The notes: generated from the sequence alone by a model not told the origin. Shown: positions 52,489 through 61,529, counted from the first letter of the stretch. The stretch: 64,000 nucleotides of DNA from Halosimplex amylolyticum (GCF_051414035.1 NZ_JBLKNW010000005.1:124001-188000); one strand, 5' to 3'. A program made the numbers and translations.

Positions 52489-52653
52489 CGACGGCCGGAG
52501 CGCTCGCGGGACGACCGAGCTGTCGCTATAGACTGTCGAGGTGCTGTAAACGCCGGCCGAGACGCCGGAAGCGCCGGTCTCCGGCGGCCGTGCGAACGCT
52601 TCGCACGACCGGGCAGGTATTTATAGTCCCGCCGGCCGCAGACCGACACGCCC

Positions 52654-52878
52654 ATGGGTGTGCTCACCACAGTCAAGGAGATGTTCGCGGCCTCGACCCA
52701 GAACCCGAACCGAGGCGAGGATCCCACCCGCGAATCCGAGGGCGCCTACTGGTGCCACGACTGCGGCGAGCGCGTACTCGACCTCGACGTCGACGGCGAC
52801 GACGCCCCCGAGTGTTCGTCCTGCGGGGAGGAGATGACGTTCGAACGCTCGGTCGGCTCGACCGGCTGTGCCTGTTGA
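52654..52878 (+). CDS. Small zinc-ribbon protein
   Basis: 74 residues. CHDCGERV (34-41) and CSSCGEEM (54-61) are two CxxC knuckles of a zinc ribbon; the tail SVGSTGCAC adds two more cysteines. The first 25 residues are basic-hydrophobic. Such proteins are common in haloarchaea and may bind nucleic acid or protein. A TATA-like TATTTATAG lies about 30 bp upstream (52618-52626). Confidence 0.72.
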   Translation: MGVLTTVKEMFAASTQNPNRGEDPTRESEGAYWCHDCGERVLDLDVDGDDAPECSSCGEEMTFERSVGSTGCAC

Positions 52879-52990
52879 ACGGGCGCGCCAGCGGCGTTTC
52901 GGGGCCGGCGAGACCGATCTCTACGTCCGCCGTCGTCGGCTCCGGGAGCCCGCTGACACCTTTAAGTTCGGTCGTGCGTAACGAACTATC

Positions 52991-53305
52991 ATGACAGACG
53001 ACGACCGGCAGCTCCACCGACGCATCGAGTCGTTCCGCGAGTGGGTCCACGAGTGGCTGCACGGGCTCTATCACGGGATGATCGAACACCCGTCGTTCGA
53101 GAAGATCGAGAAGGAGGCCGAGGACGTCGAAGACGAGTTCTTCTTCGCCTGTTTCGCCGACGCCTTCGGCATCCCGAGTCCGGTGTCGTACTACACGGTC
53201 GAACTCCTGCCGTACCTGACCGAGGAGTTCGAGCAGTGGGAGCGCCGGATGTGGGACCGCGAGTCGCTGCTCGAACGCAAAGGCCAGCAGTACCACTTCC
53301 ACTGA
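52991..53305 (+). CDS. Conserved small protein upstream of the ArsA ATPase
   Basis: 104 residues, helical and charged (SFREWVHEWLHGLYHGMIEHPSFEKIEKEAEDVEDEFFFACFADAFGIP). The stop overlaps the ATG of the ArsA gene (TGATG), so they are translated as a pair and may work together. No signal, membrane helix or known motif. Confidence 0.65.
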   Translation: MTDDDRQLHRRIESFREWVHEWLHGLYHGMIEHPSFEKIEKEAEDVEDEFFFACFADAFGIPSPVSYYTVELLPYLTEEFEQWERRMWDRESLLERKGQQYHFH

Positions 53306-54360
53306 TGACTCGTTTCGTCTTCTTCGGTGGGAAGGGCGGCGTCGGGAAGACGACCGTCTCCAGCGCCTACGGGCTGAAGTGCGCGAACGCGGGGTTGAAG
53401 ACGCTGGTCGTCTCGACGGACCCGGCCCACAGCACCTCCGACGTCTTCGACCAGCAGTTCGACGACGACCCCGCACAGGTCGAGGGTCACGAGAACCTGT
53501 GGGCGATGGAGATCGACCCCGAGGAGGAGGTCGAGGCGCACATGATGGAGATAAAGCGGCGGATGGGCGACCAGGTGAGTCCGGCGATCGTCAACGAGAT
53601 CGACCGGCAGATCGAACTCGCCCACCAGACGCCCGGCGCGTACGAGGCCGCGCTGTTCGACCGGTTCATCGAGGTGATGCGGCAGGCGTCGCCGGGCAGC
53701 GCGGAGCGCGCGAGCGGGGAGAGCGAGGCGTCAAGCGCCTCGACGGCGAGCGGGGATGACCGACCCGCGAGCGACGCCGACGATTTCGACCGCGTCGTGT
53801 TCGACACCTCCCCGACCGGGGGGACGCTCCGCCTGCTGTCGTTGCCCGACTACCTCGATCGGTGGATCGACCGGCTGATCGACAAGCGCTCGAAGAGCCT
53901 CGACCTCTTCGAGAAGGCCGCTGTCGGGAAACAGGAGGCCCGGAAGAAACTGGAGTCCGACCCCATCATCGCGCACCTCCAGCACCGCAAGGAGAAGTTC
54001 GAGTTCGCCGCGGAGACGCTCCGGGAGGACGCCGCGTTCTATCTCGTCCTGAACCCCGACGAGCTCTCGATCCGCGAGACGGAGCGGGCCATCGAACAGC
54101 TCTCGGAGTACGGGCTGAGCGTCGACGGCCTGGTCCTGAACAAGGTGACGCCCTCCCCCGACGACGACGAGACGGGGCGCGGCGCGACCTACCTGCGCGA
54201 CCGGGTCGCGACGGAGCGCGAGCGCATCGAAGCCGTCCGAGCGTTCGACTGCCCCCTCGTCGCACTCATCGAGAGCCGCGTCGAAGAGGTGAAAGGCGAC
54301 CTCCTCTCGGAGGTCGCCGACGAACTCGCGATCGACGTGCGGTCGGAAGCGGCCGCCTGA
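53305..54360 (+). CDS. ArsA/Get3-family ATPase
   Basis: 351 residues from the ATG at 53305. Deviant Walker A FFGGKGGVGKTT at the N-terminus, switch I VVSTDPAHSTSDVF, Walker B-like VVFDTSPTGGTLRLLSLPDYL, and LVLNKVTPSP in the nucleotide-base loop. These are characters of Get3/ArsA, which delivers tail-anchored proteins or drives arsenite export. No ArsB or ArsR is nearby, so the Get3-like role is preferred. A low-complexity Ala/Ser/Glu insertion (about 131-156) sits before switch II. Confidence 0.85.
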   Translation: MTRFVFFGGKGGVGKTTVSSAYGLKCANAGLKTLVVSTDPAHSTSDVFDQQFDDDPAQVEGHENLWAMEIDPEEEVEAHMMEIKRRMGDQVSPAIVNEIDRQIELAHQTPGAYEAALFDRFIEVMRQASPGSAERASGESEASSASTASGDDRPASDADDFDRVVFDTSPTGGTLRLLSLPDYLDRWIDRLIDKRSKSLDLFEKAAVGKQEARKKLESDPIIAHLQHRKEKFEFAAETLREDAAFYLVLNPDELSIRETERAIEQLSEYGLSVDGLVLNKVTPSPDDDETGRGATYLRDRVATERERIEAVRAFDCPLVALIESRVEEVKGDLLSEVADELAIDVRSEAAA

Positions 54361-54458
54361 GCGGCCGGACCGAGCGCACTGCCGGTACGGGTTCGAAGTA
54401 GCCCCGGCTCCCGCTGGCCGGGCGCCCGCAGGTGGGTCTGTCCGCCGACCGCGTCGAC

Positions 54459-54575
54459 TCAGATCAGGAAGCCGAGCGCGAGGACCAGCAGGGTCACCAG
54501 GACGAGCATCGCCGCGAACGCGAGCAGCCGCTGTCGGACCGTGAACCGCTCCTCGTCGGCGTCTGCGGTGCTCAT
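54459..54575 (-). CDS. Very small single-span membrane protein
   Basis: 38 residues from the ATG at 54575: acidic start MSTADADEERFTVRQ, then a transmembrane helix to the end (LLAFAAMLVLVTLLVLALGFLI). AT-rich sequence just upstream on the same strand is a possible promoter. Resembles other haloarchaeal micro-proteins; function unknown. Confidence 0.55.
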   Translation of the reverse strand: MSTADADEERFTVRQRLLAFAAMLVLVTLLVLALGFLI

Positions 54576-54759
54576 ATTCCCGTGAACATATCGCTCGCGA
54601 TCGTGGTAAGTATTGGCAGACTTCCGGGGGAGACGCGCTTCGGAAACCAGGGATTTCCGAATAGCACGGCCGGACTGCCGGTCGACGGGCCGGGCGGGTG
54701 TGAGGTCCGGTCGCACAACCGGCGGAGACGTTTTCGAGTCGCCCGGAGAACGCTCGGCT

Positions 54760-55401
54760 ATGCGACGCCTATCGCTGCTGGCGGCCGTCGCGGTGGTGGT
54801 CGTCGTCGCGGGGTGTAGCGGCGCGGGGCCCGGCGATCGGACGCCGCAGTCGATCGAGGCAGACGCGGCGCGGTCGACTGTCGACGACGCGGCGCTGTCC
54901 GAGACGGGGTTCGCGGAGGCGAGCGTCGGGCAGGTGGCGGTCAACCGCTCGGGAACCCTCCGGATCTCGGGAGACGTGCAGATGACCCTCCGCTATCGGG
55001 TGAACGGCTCAGGGTGGCGCGCGGTCTACCAGTCGTCCGGCGGGCAGGGCGTCTTCGCGCTCTACACGGTGCCACGGGCGAAACCTGACAACGTCGCCGC
55101 GACCATCGACCCGCTCGGCGACCGCTCGCTTGCGGCCGTCGTCGACGGCGCGCAGGACACCTACAGCGACACGGGCGAACTCGAACACGTCCGGAATCGC
55201 ACGGCGACCGTCCTCGGCAGCGAGGCCACGGTCCGACAGTACGCGGGGTCGGCGACCGCGGGCGGCGAGCCGGCGGACGTGACCGTCTACGTCGCGACCG
55301 TCGACCACGACGGGGACGTCGTTCGCGCCGTGGCCGTCGTCCCGACGGACGGAGACGACTGGAGCACCGTTCGACCGATGTTCGAGGGCATCGAGCGCTG
55401 A
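54760..55401 (+). CDS. Haloarchaeal lipoprotein (DUF6517-like)
   Basis: 213 residues from the ATG at 54760. A Sec signal (MRRLSLLAAVAVVVVVAGC) with lipobox VAGCSG. The mature part has an N-terminal ASVGQVAVNRSGTLRISGDVQMTLRYRV, a central domain and GSEATVRQYAGSATAGGEPADVTVYVATV. I associate this with DUF6517-type lipoproteins of halophiles, from memory only. Function unknown. Confidence 0.65.
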   Translation: MRRLSLLAAVAVVVVVAGCSGAGPGDRTPQSIEADAARSTVDDAALSETGFAEASVGQVAVNRSGTLRISGDVQMTLRYRVNGSGWRAVYQSSGGQGVFALYTVPRAKPDNVAATIDPLGDRSLAAVVDGAQDTYSDTGELEHVRNRTATVLGSEATVRQYAGSATAGGEPADVTVYVATVDHDGDVVRAVAVVPTDGDDWSTVRPMFEGIER

Positions 55402-55599
55402 GTGGCGCGATCAGTACTTCGACTACCAGAACGCTACGGCCGGAGTTCGATCGGGATACGCGGTTGTGTTTACGTGGCGCACGATCGCGTCAGTCCACCG
55501 ATAGCCGCCGCTCCCAGCGGCCCGTGGTGTAGCCACCGCACTCCTGTTTCCCACATGAAAATTCGTGCGCGTTAGCTGTAATCTTTAAGTATCTTTTGG

Positions 55600-55606
55600 T
55601 ATATTA
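55600..55606 (+). promoter_or_regulatory. TATA box of cstA
   Basis: TATATTA in an AT-rich island about 21-27 bp before the ATG at 55627, with no ribosome-binding site. This supports that ATG over the in-frame one at 55612. Confidence 0.6.
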
Positions 55607-55626
55607 GTGTAGTGGGGTACGATACC

Positions 55627-57453
55627 ATGGTTCAGGCGATCTGGCTGGTAGTGTTCGTTCTCGCCACGTTCTCGGCGGGCTACATCGGGTACTCGAAGTA
55701 CCTGTCACGGTTCGTCGAACTGGACGAGGACAGGGAGACGCCAGCTCACAAGTACGAAGATGGACAGGAGTACGTGCCGTCGAAAAAGCCGGTACTGCTG
55801 GGGCATCACTATTCGAGTATTGCCGGCGGGGCGCCCGTGGTCGGTCCCATCACGGCGGCGATGTGGTGGGGCTGGGTGCCCGCGTTCCTCTGGATCGCGA
55901 TCGGCAACCCGCTGTTCGGCAGCGTCCACGACTTCATGTCGCTGTCGTCGTCGATCCGCCACGACGGCAAGTCGATCGGGTACATAATCGGCGAGTACGT
56001 CGGGGAGCGCGGCAAGAACATGATCCTGTGGTTCGCGTTCCTGACGATCATCCTCGTGATCGCGGTGTTCGCGCTGGTCGTGGCGCTCGTGTTCAACGCC
56101 TATCCCGAGTCGGCGACGGCGAGCGGGATCTTCATCGGCCTGGCGCTTTTGTTCGGCTGGTATCTCTACCAGCTGGACGGTCCGTTCGTGCCCGGGGCGG
56201 TGGCGTTCATCGCCATGATCTTCGCGGGGGTCTGGGTCGGTATCCAGTACCCCGTCGCGATGGTGCCCGGCGAGTACGCCCGCGGCGCGACGGTCATCTT
56301 CGGGGGCGGGCTCCCGTTCCCGCCGGTGCTCGGGAGTGCGAACATCGCGGCGTGGATCCCGGTCGTGATCCTGTACGCGTTCGTCGCGAGCGTACTGCCG
56401 GTGTGGGTGCTCCTGCAGCCGCGTGACTTCCTCACGTCGAGCATCCTCTACACCGGCGTCGGCGGGACGCTGCTGGCCGTGATCGTCGGCACGATCCTCG
56501 GCACGGCGTCCCAGCCGCTGGTGATCAACCTCGAAGCCTTCCACGGCTTCTTCGGGAACCCGCAGTTCTCGTTCGCGCCGCTGTTCCCGTTGCTGTTCGT
56601 GACGATCGCCTGTGGGACGATCAGCGGGTTCCACTCGCTGGTGTCCTCGGGGACGACGGCCAAGCAACTCGACAAGGAGACCGACGCCCGCCTCATCGGG
56701 TACGGCGGTATGCTCGGCGAGGGCCTGCTCGCGTCGGTCGCGCTGATCACCGTCGCCGTCTACGCGCAAGCCCCCGCGGGCAGCGGTATCGGGCTCGCGC
56801 TCCCGAACTTCGCGACCGGCGGCGGCATCATCCTGACGAGCTTCGGGCTCGCCCAGATCACCGGCGCGACGTTCATGGGCCTCGTGCTCGTGAGCTTCCT
56901 GCTGACGAGCACCGACACGGCGATGCGCCTCGGTCGCTACATGTTAGAGGAGCTCGTCGGCACGCCCGAGTCCTCGATCCAGGAGTTCGCGGCCAACCGC
57001 TACGTCAACGCGGGACTGCAGGCGTTCCCCGCGTACGTGCTGGTCGCGTCCGGCCGCTGGGCCGACCTGTGGCCGCTGTTCGGCGGCGCCAACCAGACGC
57101 TCGCCGCGCTGGCCCTGCTGGTCGCGACGGTGTGGCTCGCCAGCTGGGACAATACGAAGCAGCTGCTGTCGACCGGCGTCCCGATGGCCATCATGTTCAG
57201 CGTCACCGTGAGCGCGCTGCTGTACCTCGCGCTGTACCAGAACCTCTACCAGAAGTTCGTCCAGGGTAACTGGGCCGACGGGGCGACGCTCACCGCGCAG
57301 GCGTCGGCCGCGGTACAGATCGTGATCGCGCTCGTGTTAGTGTATCTGGCGCTGTCTATCCTGCGGATGGGATACAAGAGCGTCAAGGAAGAACGCGGGC
57401 GGTTCTTCGACACCGGGTCGGAGGCGCCGCCGGCCGAACCGAGCGACGACTGA
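55627..57453 (+). CDS. cstA: Carbon starvation protein A (CstA-family transporter)
   Basis: 608 residues, about 15 transmembrane helices. Family motifs: RFVELDEDRETPAHKYEDGQEYVPSKKPVLLGHHYSSIAGGAPVVGPI, then WWGWVPAFLWIAIGNPLFGSVHDFMSL and SGFHSLVSSGTTAKQLDKETDARLIGYG. CstA proteins import peptides or pyruvate during carbon limitation. Two co-oriented minus-strand genes (57463, 58076) are convergent with it. Confidence 0.9.
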   Translation: MVQAIWLVVFVLATFSAGYIGYSKYLSRFVELDEDRETPAHKYEDGQEYVPSKKPVLLGHHYSSIAGGAPVVGPITAAMWWGWVPAFLWIAIGNPLFGSVHDFMSLSSSIRHDGKSIGYIIGEYVGERGKNMILWFAFLTIILVIAVFALVVALVFNAYPESATASGIFIGLALLFGWYLYQLDGPFVPGAVAFIAMIFAGVWVGIQYPVAMVPGEYARGATVIFGGGLPFPPVLGSANIAAWIPVVILYAFVASVLPVWVLLQPRDFLTSSILYTGVGGTLLAVIVGTILGTASQPLVINLEAFHGFFGNPQFSFAPLFPLLFVTIACGTISGFHSLVSSGTTAKQLDKETDARLIGYGGMLGEGLLASVALITVAVYAQAPAGSGIGLALPNFATGGGIILTSFGLAQITGATFMGLVLVSFLLTSTDTAMRLGRYMLEELVGTPESSIQEFAANRYVNAGLQAFPAYVLVASGRWADLWPLFGGANQTLAALALLVATVWLASWDNTKQLLSTGVPMAIMFSVTVSALLYLALYQNLYQKFVQGNWADGATLTAQASAAVQIVIALVLVYLALSILRMGYKSVKEERGRFFDTGSEAPPAEPSDD

Positions 57454-57462
57454 CCTGCGGGG

Positions 57463-58074
57463 TCACACCTGCAGTCGCTGCCGCAAGCGGGCGAGGAACC
57501 CACTCTCGCCCCCTTCGATGCGCTCCCACAGTCGAAACGCCGTGTCGAGGTCCGTGATCTCGCTCGCGACGACGTCCTCCTCGTCGGGCGCGACGACGAC
57601 GAAGTTGATCTCGTAGTGGCCGTAGTACCCCTTCTTGAGCATCGTCCGCTCACGGAACCCGTCGACGAACTCGCGGACGTCCTCGGGGATCGAGTCGGTG
57701 ACCACGGCGAAGGTGAACTCCGTCGCGTAGTGTTCCTCGTCGGCCTCGATCCAGTCGTCGGCGATCTCGTGACCCAGCGAGACGAGCGACTCGAGGTCCG
57801 CGACGGTCACGGCGTCGATTCGCGTGGCGAAGACGTGGTCGTAGGTGTCGTGGTGGGCGAACGACAGCGCCGGGTGTAGGAAGTGCTTCTGGTGGTGCAT
57901 CTGCATCTTCCCGTAGAGGGTGAACGTCCGTCCGGCGACCGGCCGGTCTTTCTCCAGGTCGTAGTTGAACATCAACCGGTCGCTCACCCGGTCGACGTAC
58001 TCGTCGTCCCAGTCCGGCACGTTCGGGTCTTCCTCCGCCGGTTCCAGCGAGTCGTAGGGGTCGTCGGTGCTCAT
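57463..58074 (-). CDS. Conserved haloarchaeal protein of unknown function
   Basis: 203 residues. Acidic start, then DRLMFNYDLEKDRPVAGRTFTLYGKMQMHHQKHFLHPALSFAHHDTYDHVFA, where several His and aromatic residues look conserved. No signal or membrane helix. It starts one base after the cupin stop (ATG after TGA), so the two are one operon. Convergent with cstA; possibly linked to it. Confidence 0.65.
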   Translation of the reverse strand: MSTDDPYDSLEPAEEDPNVPDWDDEYVDRVSDRLMFNYDLEKDRPVAGRTFTLYGKMQMHHQKHFLHPALSFAHHDTYDHVFATRIDAVTVADLESLVSLGHEIADDWIEADEEHYATEFTFAVVTDSIPEDVREFVDGFRERTMLKKGYYGHYEINFVVVAPDEEDVVASEITDLDTAFRLWERIEGGESGFLARLRQRLQV

Positions 58075-58075
58075 C

Positions 58076-58459
58076 TCACTCGTCCGCCTCCTCGGGATCG
58101 TAGGCGTGCACGTCGTCGACGGCCGGTGCCCCGATCACCAGCGCGACCGCCGCTTCGTCCGCGCTCTCGGGCACGTGGGCCCGCTGTGGACTGTCCGGTT
58201 CAACGACGAAGGCCTCGTCGGCACCCACCTCGTACGTCCCCTCGGGCGTCTCGACCGCGAGCGTCCCCGAGAGCACGTAGAAGACCTCCTCCTGGTGGTC
58301 GTGGTAGTGATAGGCGAGCGGGATCGCTTCGCCGGGGGCGACCTCGTAGCGGTTGACCGCCGCGTTCTCCAGCCCCACCGCGTCGGATATCGACCGCTGG
58401 ACGCTCGGCCGGTCCGGCGTGGGGTCGACCTCGCCGACGTCCACGTGGTGGTATCCCAT
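58076..58459 (-). CDS. Single-domain cupin protein
   Basis: 127 residues. The first cupin motif is YHYHDHQEEVFYVLSGTLAVETPEG (His, His, Glu metal ligands), the second VVEPDSPQRAHVPE with the last His. A single small beta barrel; may bind a metal and a small ligand or act as an isomerase. First gene of a two-gene unit. Confidence 0.85.
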   Translation of the reverse strand: MGYHHVDVGEVDPTPDRPSVQRSISDAVGLENAAVNRYEVAPGEAIPLAYHYHDHQEEVFYVLSGTLAVETPEGTYEVGADEAFVVEPDSPQRAHVPESADEAAVALVIGAPAVDDVHAYDPEEADE

Positions 58460-58597
58460 ATCACGGGCGAACGGGCCCGGACGGTAAAAACGTCTCCCCG
58501 GTTCAGATGTTTGTCTTTAGTCTGTCTGCGTATTGACCACTGAGAGTTCTCCAGCTCGACGAGGTCATCGGACATCCGTGCGAGATTCGGGGCACAT

Positions 58598-58740
58598 TTA
58601 CAGCAGAACCACGTCGGTCCCCTCGGCGTTGCTCAGGCGATACTAGGCGGTCAGAATGCTTTTTGAACTCTTCCAGGTTCCGATCTCGACCAACAGTTCA
58701 ACGGGGTGGCCGGCCTCCCGAAGTCGTGGTTGGATCTGTT
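58598..58740 (-). pseudogene. Possible remnant of a UspA-like domain
   Basis: On the minus strand the frame reads QASEQIQPRLREAGHPVELL, then VEIGTW, SKSILTA, a stop, and YRLSNAEGTDVVLL before a TAA at 58598. The pattern helix, G-x-V-E-x-x-V-E-x-G, I-L-x-A, T-D-V-V-L-L is that of the second half of a universal stress protein, but with a stop and no ends. It overlaps the stop of the ATP-grasp gene by a few bases. Short, so tentative. Confidence 0.35.
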
Positions 58741-59471
58741 CACTCGCCTGGCAGGCTCGCGATAATCGATTCGGTGAGCGCCGGCTCTAGTCCAGTGTCC
58801 CGGTACCCCGCTGCGAGGTTGACGTCGACAGCCCAATACTGGCCGTCGTCATCCTTGACCAGATCGACCCCGACACCCCGGAGGTCGAACCGTGCAACGA
58901 GTTCTCGGAGCGACGCTGCAAGCGCTGGTCTGATCTGTATCTGGTCGAGGAACTGCTTCTCCCCATAGAGCTTCGAGGTGACGCGCCTCCCCGCGACGTG
59001 TATTCGTGATCCGTCGTTGACGGCATAGTACTTGTAATCGACTGGTTCCGTCGGGATCAGTTCCTGATAAAAATCTCCCTCGCCGTTGAGCGTGGGTTCG
59101 TCATTCCAGATGTAGTAGCCTTTTGCGACGTACTCGCCTTCCGGTTTCTCGAAGGCGACTTCGGGCGTGAGAAATCCCATCTCCGAGAGTGCGCGAAGAC
59201 CGACAAGCCGTGAACTGAACAGAATCGTCGCCTGAAGGTTGTTCCACAGCGCTGTCCCCGTCCGTCGAGCATGCCTGAGAGCTGGGAGTGCGCTCGGGAG
59301 TGTCTGCTTGTTAACGATCAACGAGAGATCGGCGATGTGATCCGGTGAGAGGGTGGATCGAGGATGGAAGAATCGAACCTGAAAGCCCGCGATCCGAAGA
59401 CGCCTGGCTACTTCGCTAAACACTGGCTTGTTCTTCTGGCACAGGATACCGATACCGCGATCACCTCCCAT
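58740..59471 (-). CDS. ATP-grasp protein (RimK-like)
   Basis: 243 residues. The N-terminal third is a Rossmann-like preATP-grasp region (GIGILCQKNKPVFSEVARRLRIAG). The central part has the ATP-binding Lys (EYVAKGYYIW) and a QELIPTE...YKYYAV pair. The C-terminus DLRGVGVDLVKDDDGQYWAVDVNLAAGY carries the metal-binding Asp and Asn, where the usual motif is E-x-N; here the Glu is Asp. ATP-grasp enzymes join carboxylates to amines or thiols. It is divergent from an amphi-Trp gene, 182 bp apart, in a stretch of lower GC. Confidence 0.78.
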   Translation of the reverse strand: MGGDRGIGILCQKNKPVFSEVARRLRIAGFQVRFFHPRSTLSPDHIADLSLIVNKQTLPSALPALRHARRTGTALWNNLQATILFSSRLVGLRALSEMGFLTPEVAFEKPEGEYVAKGYYIWNDEPTLNGEGDFYQELIPTEPVDYKYYAVNDGSRIHVAGRRVTSKLYGEKQFLDQIQIRPALAASLRELVARFDLRGVGVDLVKDDDGQYWAVDVNLAAGYRDTGLEPALTESIIASLPGE

Positions 59472-59620
59472 CGGGGTCTACTGTAGTGTTCGAACGGGAA
59501 TCTGAATAGCATTCGGGTACGTGGTTGAACGAGTTCAGTACCGGGTGTCGCAGAGGGTAGGGATGGCCCGACAGGTGTGCCGCACCCTGAACAGCCCCAA
59601 TTACTCAATCCGGCGGGAGC

Positions 59621-59628
59621 ATTTATCG
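59621..59628 (+). promoter_or_regulatory. TATA-like box of the amphi-Trp gene
   Basis: ATTTATCG lies about 26-33 bp before the ATG at 59654; the leader between is AT-rich and carries no ribosome-binding site. Confidence 0.55.
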
Positions 59629-59653
59629 GTGTAGGCTATGTAATATTTCCTGT

Positions 59654-59941
59654 ATGCCTGAAGAAGTCCTGTTCAAATCGGAGAGCGGCCAGAGTCGAGC
59701 GGAGATCGCATCGTACCTCCGGAAAGTCGCGGACAATCTCGACAGCGGAAACGCCATCAACCTGAAAGCAGGCTCCGAGTCTCTAACACTGAATCCCCCT
59801 GCTCGACCGACCTTCGAGGTCAAAGCTGAACGCGAAGGCCCGGCTGGCAATATGACTGAATTGAGTGTCGAGTTCGAACTCGAATGGGACGAGAACGCTA
59901 GTGGGGAGAGCAGCGGAAGTGGCCAGTTAGAAATCGAGTAG
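59654..59941 (+). CDS. Amphi-Trp domain protein
   Basis: 95 residues. MPEEVLFKSESGQSRAEIASYLRKVADNLDSGNAINLKAG is the domain start, and LSVEFELEWDE near the end has the amphipathic strand closed by the Trp that names the domain. I recall amphi-Trp proteins from GAK-type gene clusters, which also contain an ATP-grasp enzyme. The divergent ATP-grasp gene next door fits that association. Function of the system unknown. Low-complexity Gly/Ser tail. Confidence 0.78.
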   Translation: MPEEVLFKSESGQSRAEIASYLRKVADNLDSGNAINLKAGSESLTLNPPARPTFEVKAEREGPAGNMTELSVEFELEWDENASGESSGSGQLEIE

Positions 59942-60498
59942 CCACTCCGCGAGTTCACCGAACGAGAAAATTGCCTGTCTTGCGACGAACAAAACGCGAT
60001 CGTTGTGCCGGATAGACGCTCTATACCTCGCACGTCGTTCTTGACAGATCCCGATTCTGACGACCCACTGGCTGATCTCGGACCCCCTATACTGAGCATC
60101 GTGCCGAACGCCGGAAGAGCAAGCGCTTCTGAGCCCTCGTTCGTTCCGCTCACGGGGACGCAGTGAGGCGCGACTCTTCCGCGAGCGCCGCATACGTTCG
60201 CGGCCCTCTTCACCACCGGAAGACGGTTCTACTCGTTTGCTTCACTCACCGCGTAGACTGCGACTCCCGAGTTTTGCCTCGCTCCGCTCGGCGAGACCCT
60301 GTTTTTGGCTAGCGAGGGGCCGAAGGTCCCGCGGTCCATGCGAACGGGGCTGCGAGGCAACTGCACCGCCTCGATGGAGACGGTTGCGTCCTCTCCCGTC
60401 GCCCGTGAGCAGATGCGGGGTCGCCTGCGGCGACCCCCAGGGAAAAAGATGGAGGTGTAAGCTTTAACGTCGCCGAGAGCGAACAGGGGGTTGAATCG
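59942..60498. other. Intergenic region with palindromes
   Basis: 557 bp without a convincing gene. An 88-codon minus-strand frame at 59927-60193 is Arg/Ser-rich, overlaps the amphi-Trp end and has no protein pattern. Palindromes include GGGCC-GAA-GGTCCC (near 60317) and a GGGGTCGCC/GGCGACCCC hairpin (about 60417-60437), followed by GGGAAAAAGATGG, the same end as repeat F. A promoter for the gene at 60499 probably lies near 60460. Confidence 0.45.
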
Positions 60499-60723
60499 AT
60501 GGCTCCGAAAGACACAGAGACGTGCGGTCGTTGCAGCATGACCAGCGTCGTCGAGGCGACCAGCGGGGACGACGACGCGGGCGACGGCCGCGACCCGTTC
60601 GAGGGTGCGCGCATCGAGGTCCCGGAGGGGGAGATGCGCACGGTCGCGAAACCACAGATCCTGCTTGGCCGCGCCAAGCGAAAGCTAAACCAGGTTGCGA
60701 CCAGGCTCACCTACGGACGATAA
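60499..60723 (+). CDS. Small Cys-containing protein of unknown function
   Basis: 74 residues. N-terminal CGRC (9-12), then an acidic disordered stretch, then DPFEGARIEVPEGEMRTVAKPQILLGRAKRKLNQVATRL. Its TAA overlaps the ATG of the next gene by one base (TAATG), so they are co-translated. Not recognised. Confidence 0.6.
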   Translation: MAPKDTETCGRCSMTSVVEATSGDDDAGDGRDPFEGARIEVPEGEMRTVAKPQILLGRAKRKLNQVATRLTYGR

Positions 60724-61421
60724 TGGAAGAGAGCGTCTCAGGGTTCAAGACCCGCGGCGGTTGGGTCGACGCCGTCGAACACGGCGAGCGCATCGTCCGC
60801 GCGCTCAAGGACCTCCGCGAGGACGACGAGTCCGTCTCGCTCGCCGCCCTCGAGGAGTTCGACGACTGGCGGCCCAAGAGCCACGAACGACTGGACGAGG
60901 ACGTCAACGAGAAGACCGCCGACCAGGCCAGCGTCGAGGAGGGGGAAGGCGAGAAGGCCGGCAAGGACCCGGACGAGGACCTCCAGACCGCCGGCGAGAA
61001 ACTCACCGAGTCCTACGAGCGCCTCGAAGACGAGGACACGGACGAGGCCGTCGACAAGTGGGGCGAGTCGCTCGACTACGTCGCTCGCGCGGCCGACTCG
61101 GCGGGGCGCAAGGCCGTCCGCAAGGTCGAGGACGCGGTCTATCGCAACGTGATGACCCAGATCGCGCCGTACTACTTCGACAACGAACTCGTCAGTGCGA
61201 ACCTCCAGCGGGTCAACGGCGACGACCGGCCGGAGTACATCTTCGAGATCAACGTCAACGACGACGACCTGAAGATCAAGGTCTCGAACAAGCTCGCCGA
61301 CTACGAGTCGACCGTCGACCGCTGGCACGTCGACACCGAGAAGGCGACCGAGGCCGCCGAGGCCGCCGAGGGCGTCGAAGCGCCCGAGCCCGAATCCGAA
61401 GCCGACGCCGAGACGACCTGA
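60723..61421 (+). CDS. Conserved acidic haloarchaeal protein (DUF5828-like)
   Basis: 232 residues from the ATG at 60723. ESVSGFKTRGGWVDAVEHGERIVRALKDL, an acidic middle with probable coiled coil (about 65-125), a helical ADSAGRKAVRKVEDAVYRNVMTQIAPYYFDNELVSANLQRV and strands EYIFEINVNDDDLKIKVSNKLADYESTVDRWHV. The tail is Ala/Glu-rich. I associate it with DUF5828 from memory; function unknown. Confidence 0.65.
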   Translation: MEESVSGFKTRGGWVDAVEHGERIVRALKDLREDDESVSLAALEEFDDWRPKSHERLDEDVNEKTADQASVEEGEGEKAGKDPDEDLQTAGEKLTESYERLEDEDTDEAVDKWGESLDYVARAADSAGRKAVRKVEDAVYRNVMTQIAPYYFDNELVSANLQRVNGDDRPEYIFEINVNDDDLKIKVSNKLADYESTVDRWHVDTEKATEAAEAAEGVEAPEPESEADAETT

Positions 61422-61529
61422 TCCGGACGCGCTTCGACTCGATTCCCCCGGTCCACCGACGGTCGCGACTCCGTCCTCCGTCGCCGCAGTCGGCAGGCTA
61501 TTATACGAACCGCCGTTAGCCGTCCGCAG

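Noticed and set aside
58460..58575. Upstream extension of the cupin region reading DDLVELENSQWSIRRQTKDKHL
   Set aside because: Out of frame with the cupin and only about 28 codons. It looks protein-like and might be an IS remnant, but I cannot name the family.
59927..60193. 88-residue minus-strand gene after the amphi-Trp gene
   Set aside because: Overlaps the amphi-Trp coding end, is Arg/Ser-rich and has no promoter or family pattern.
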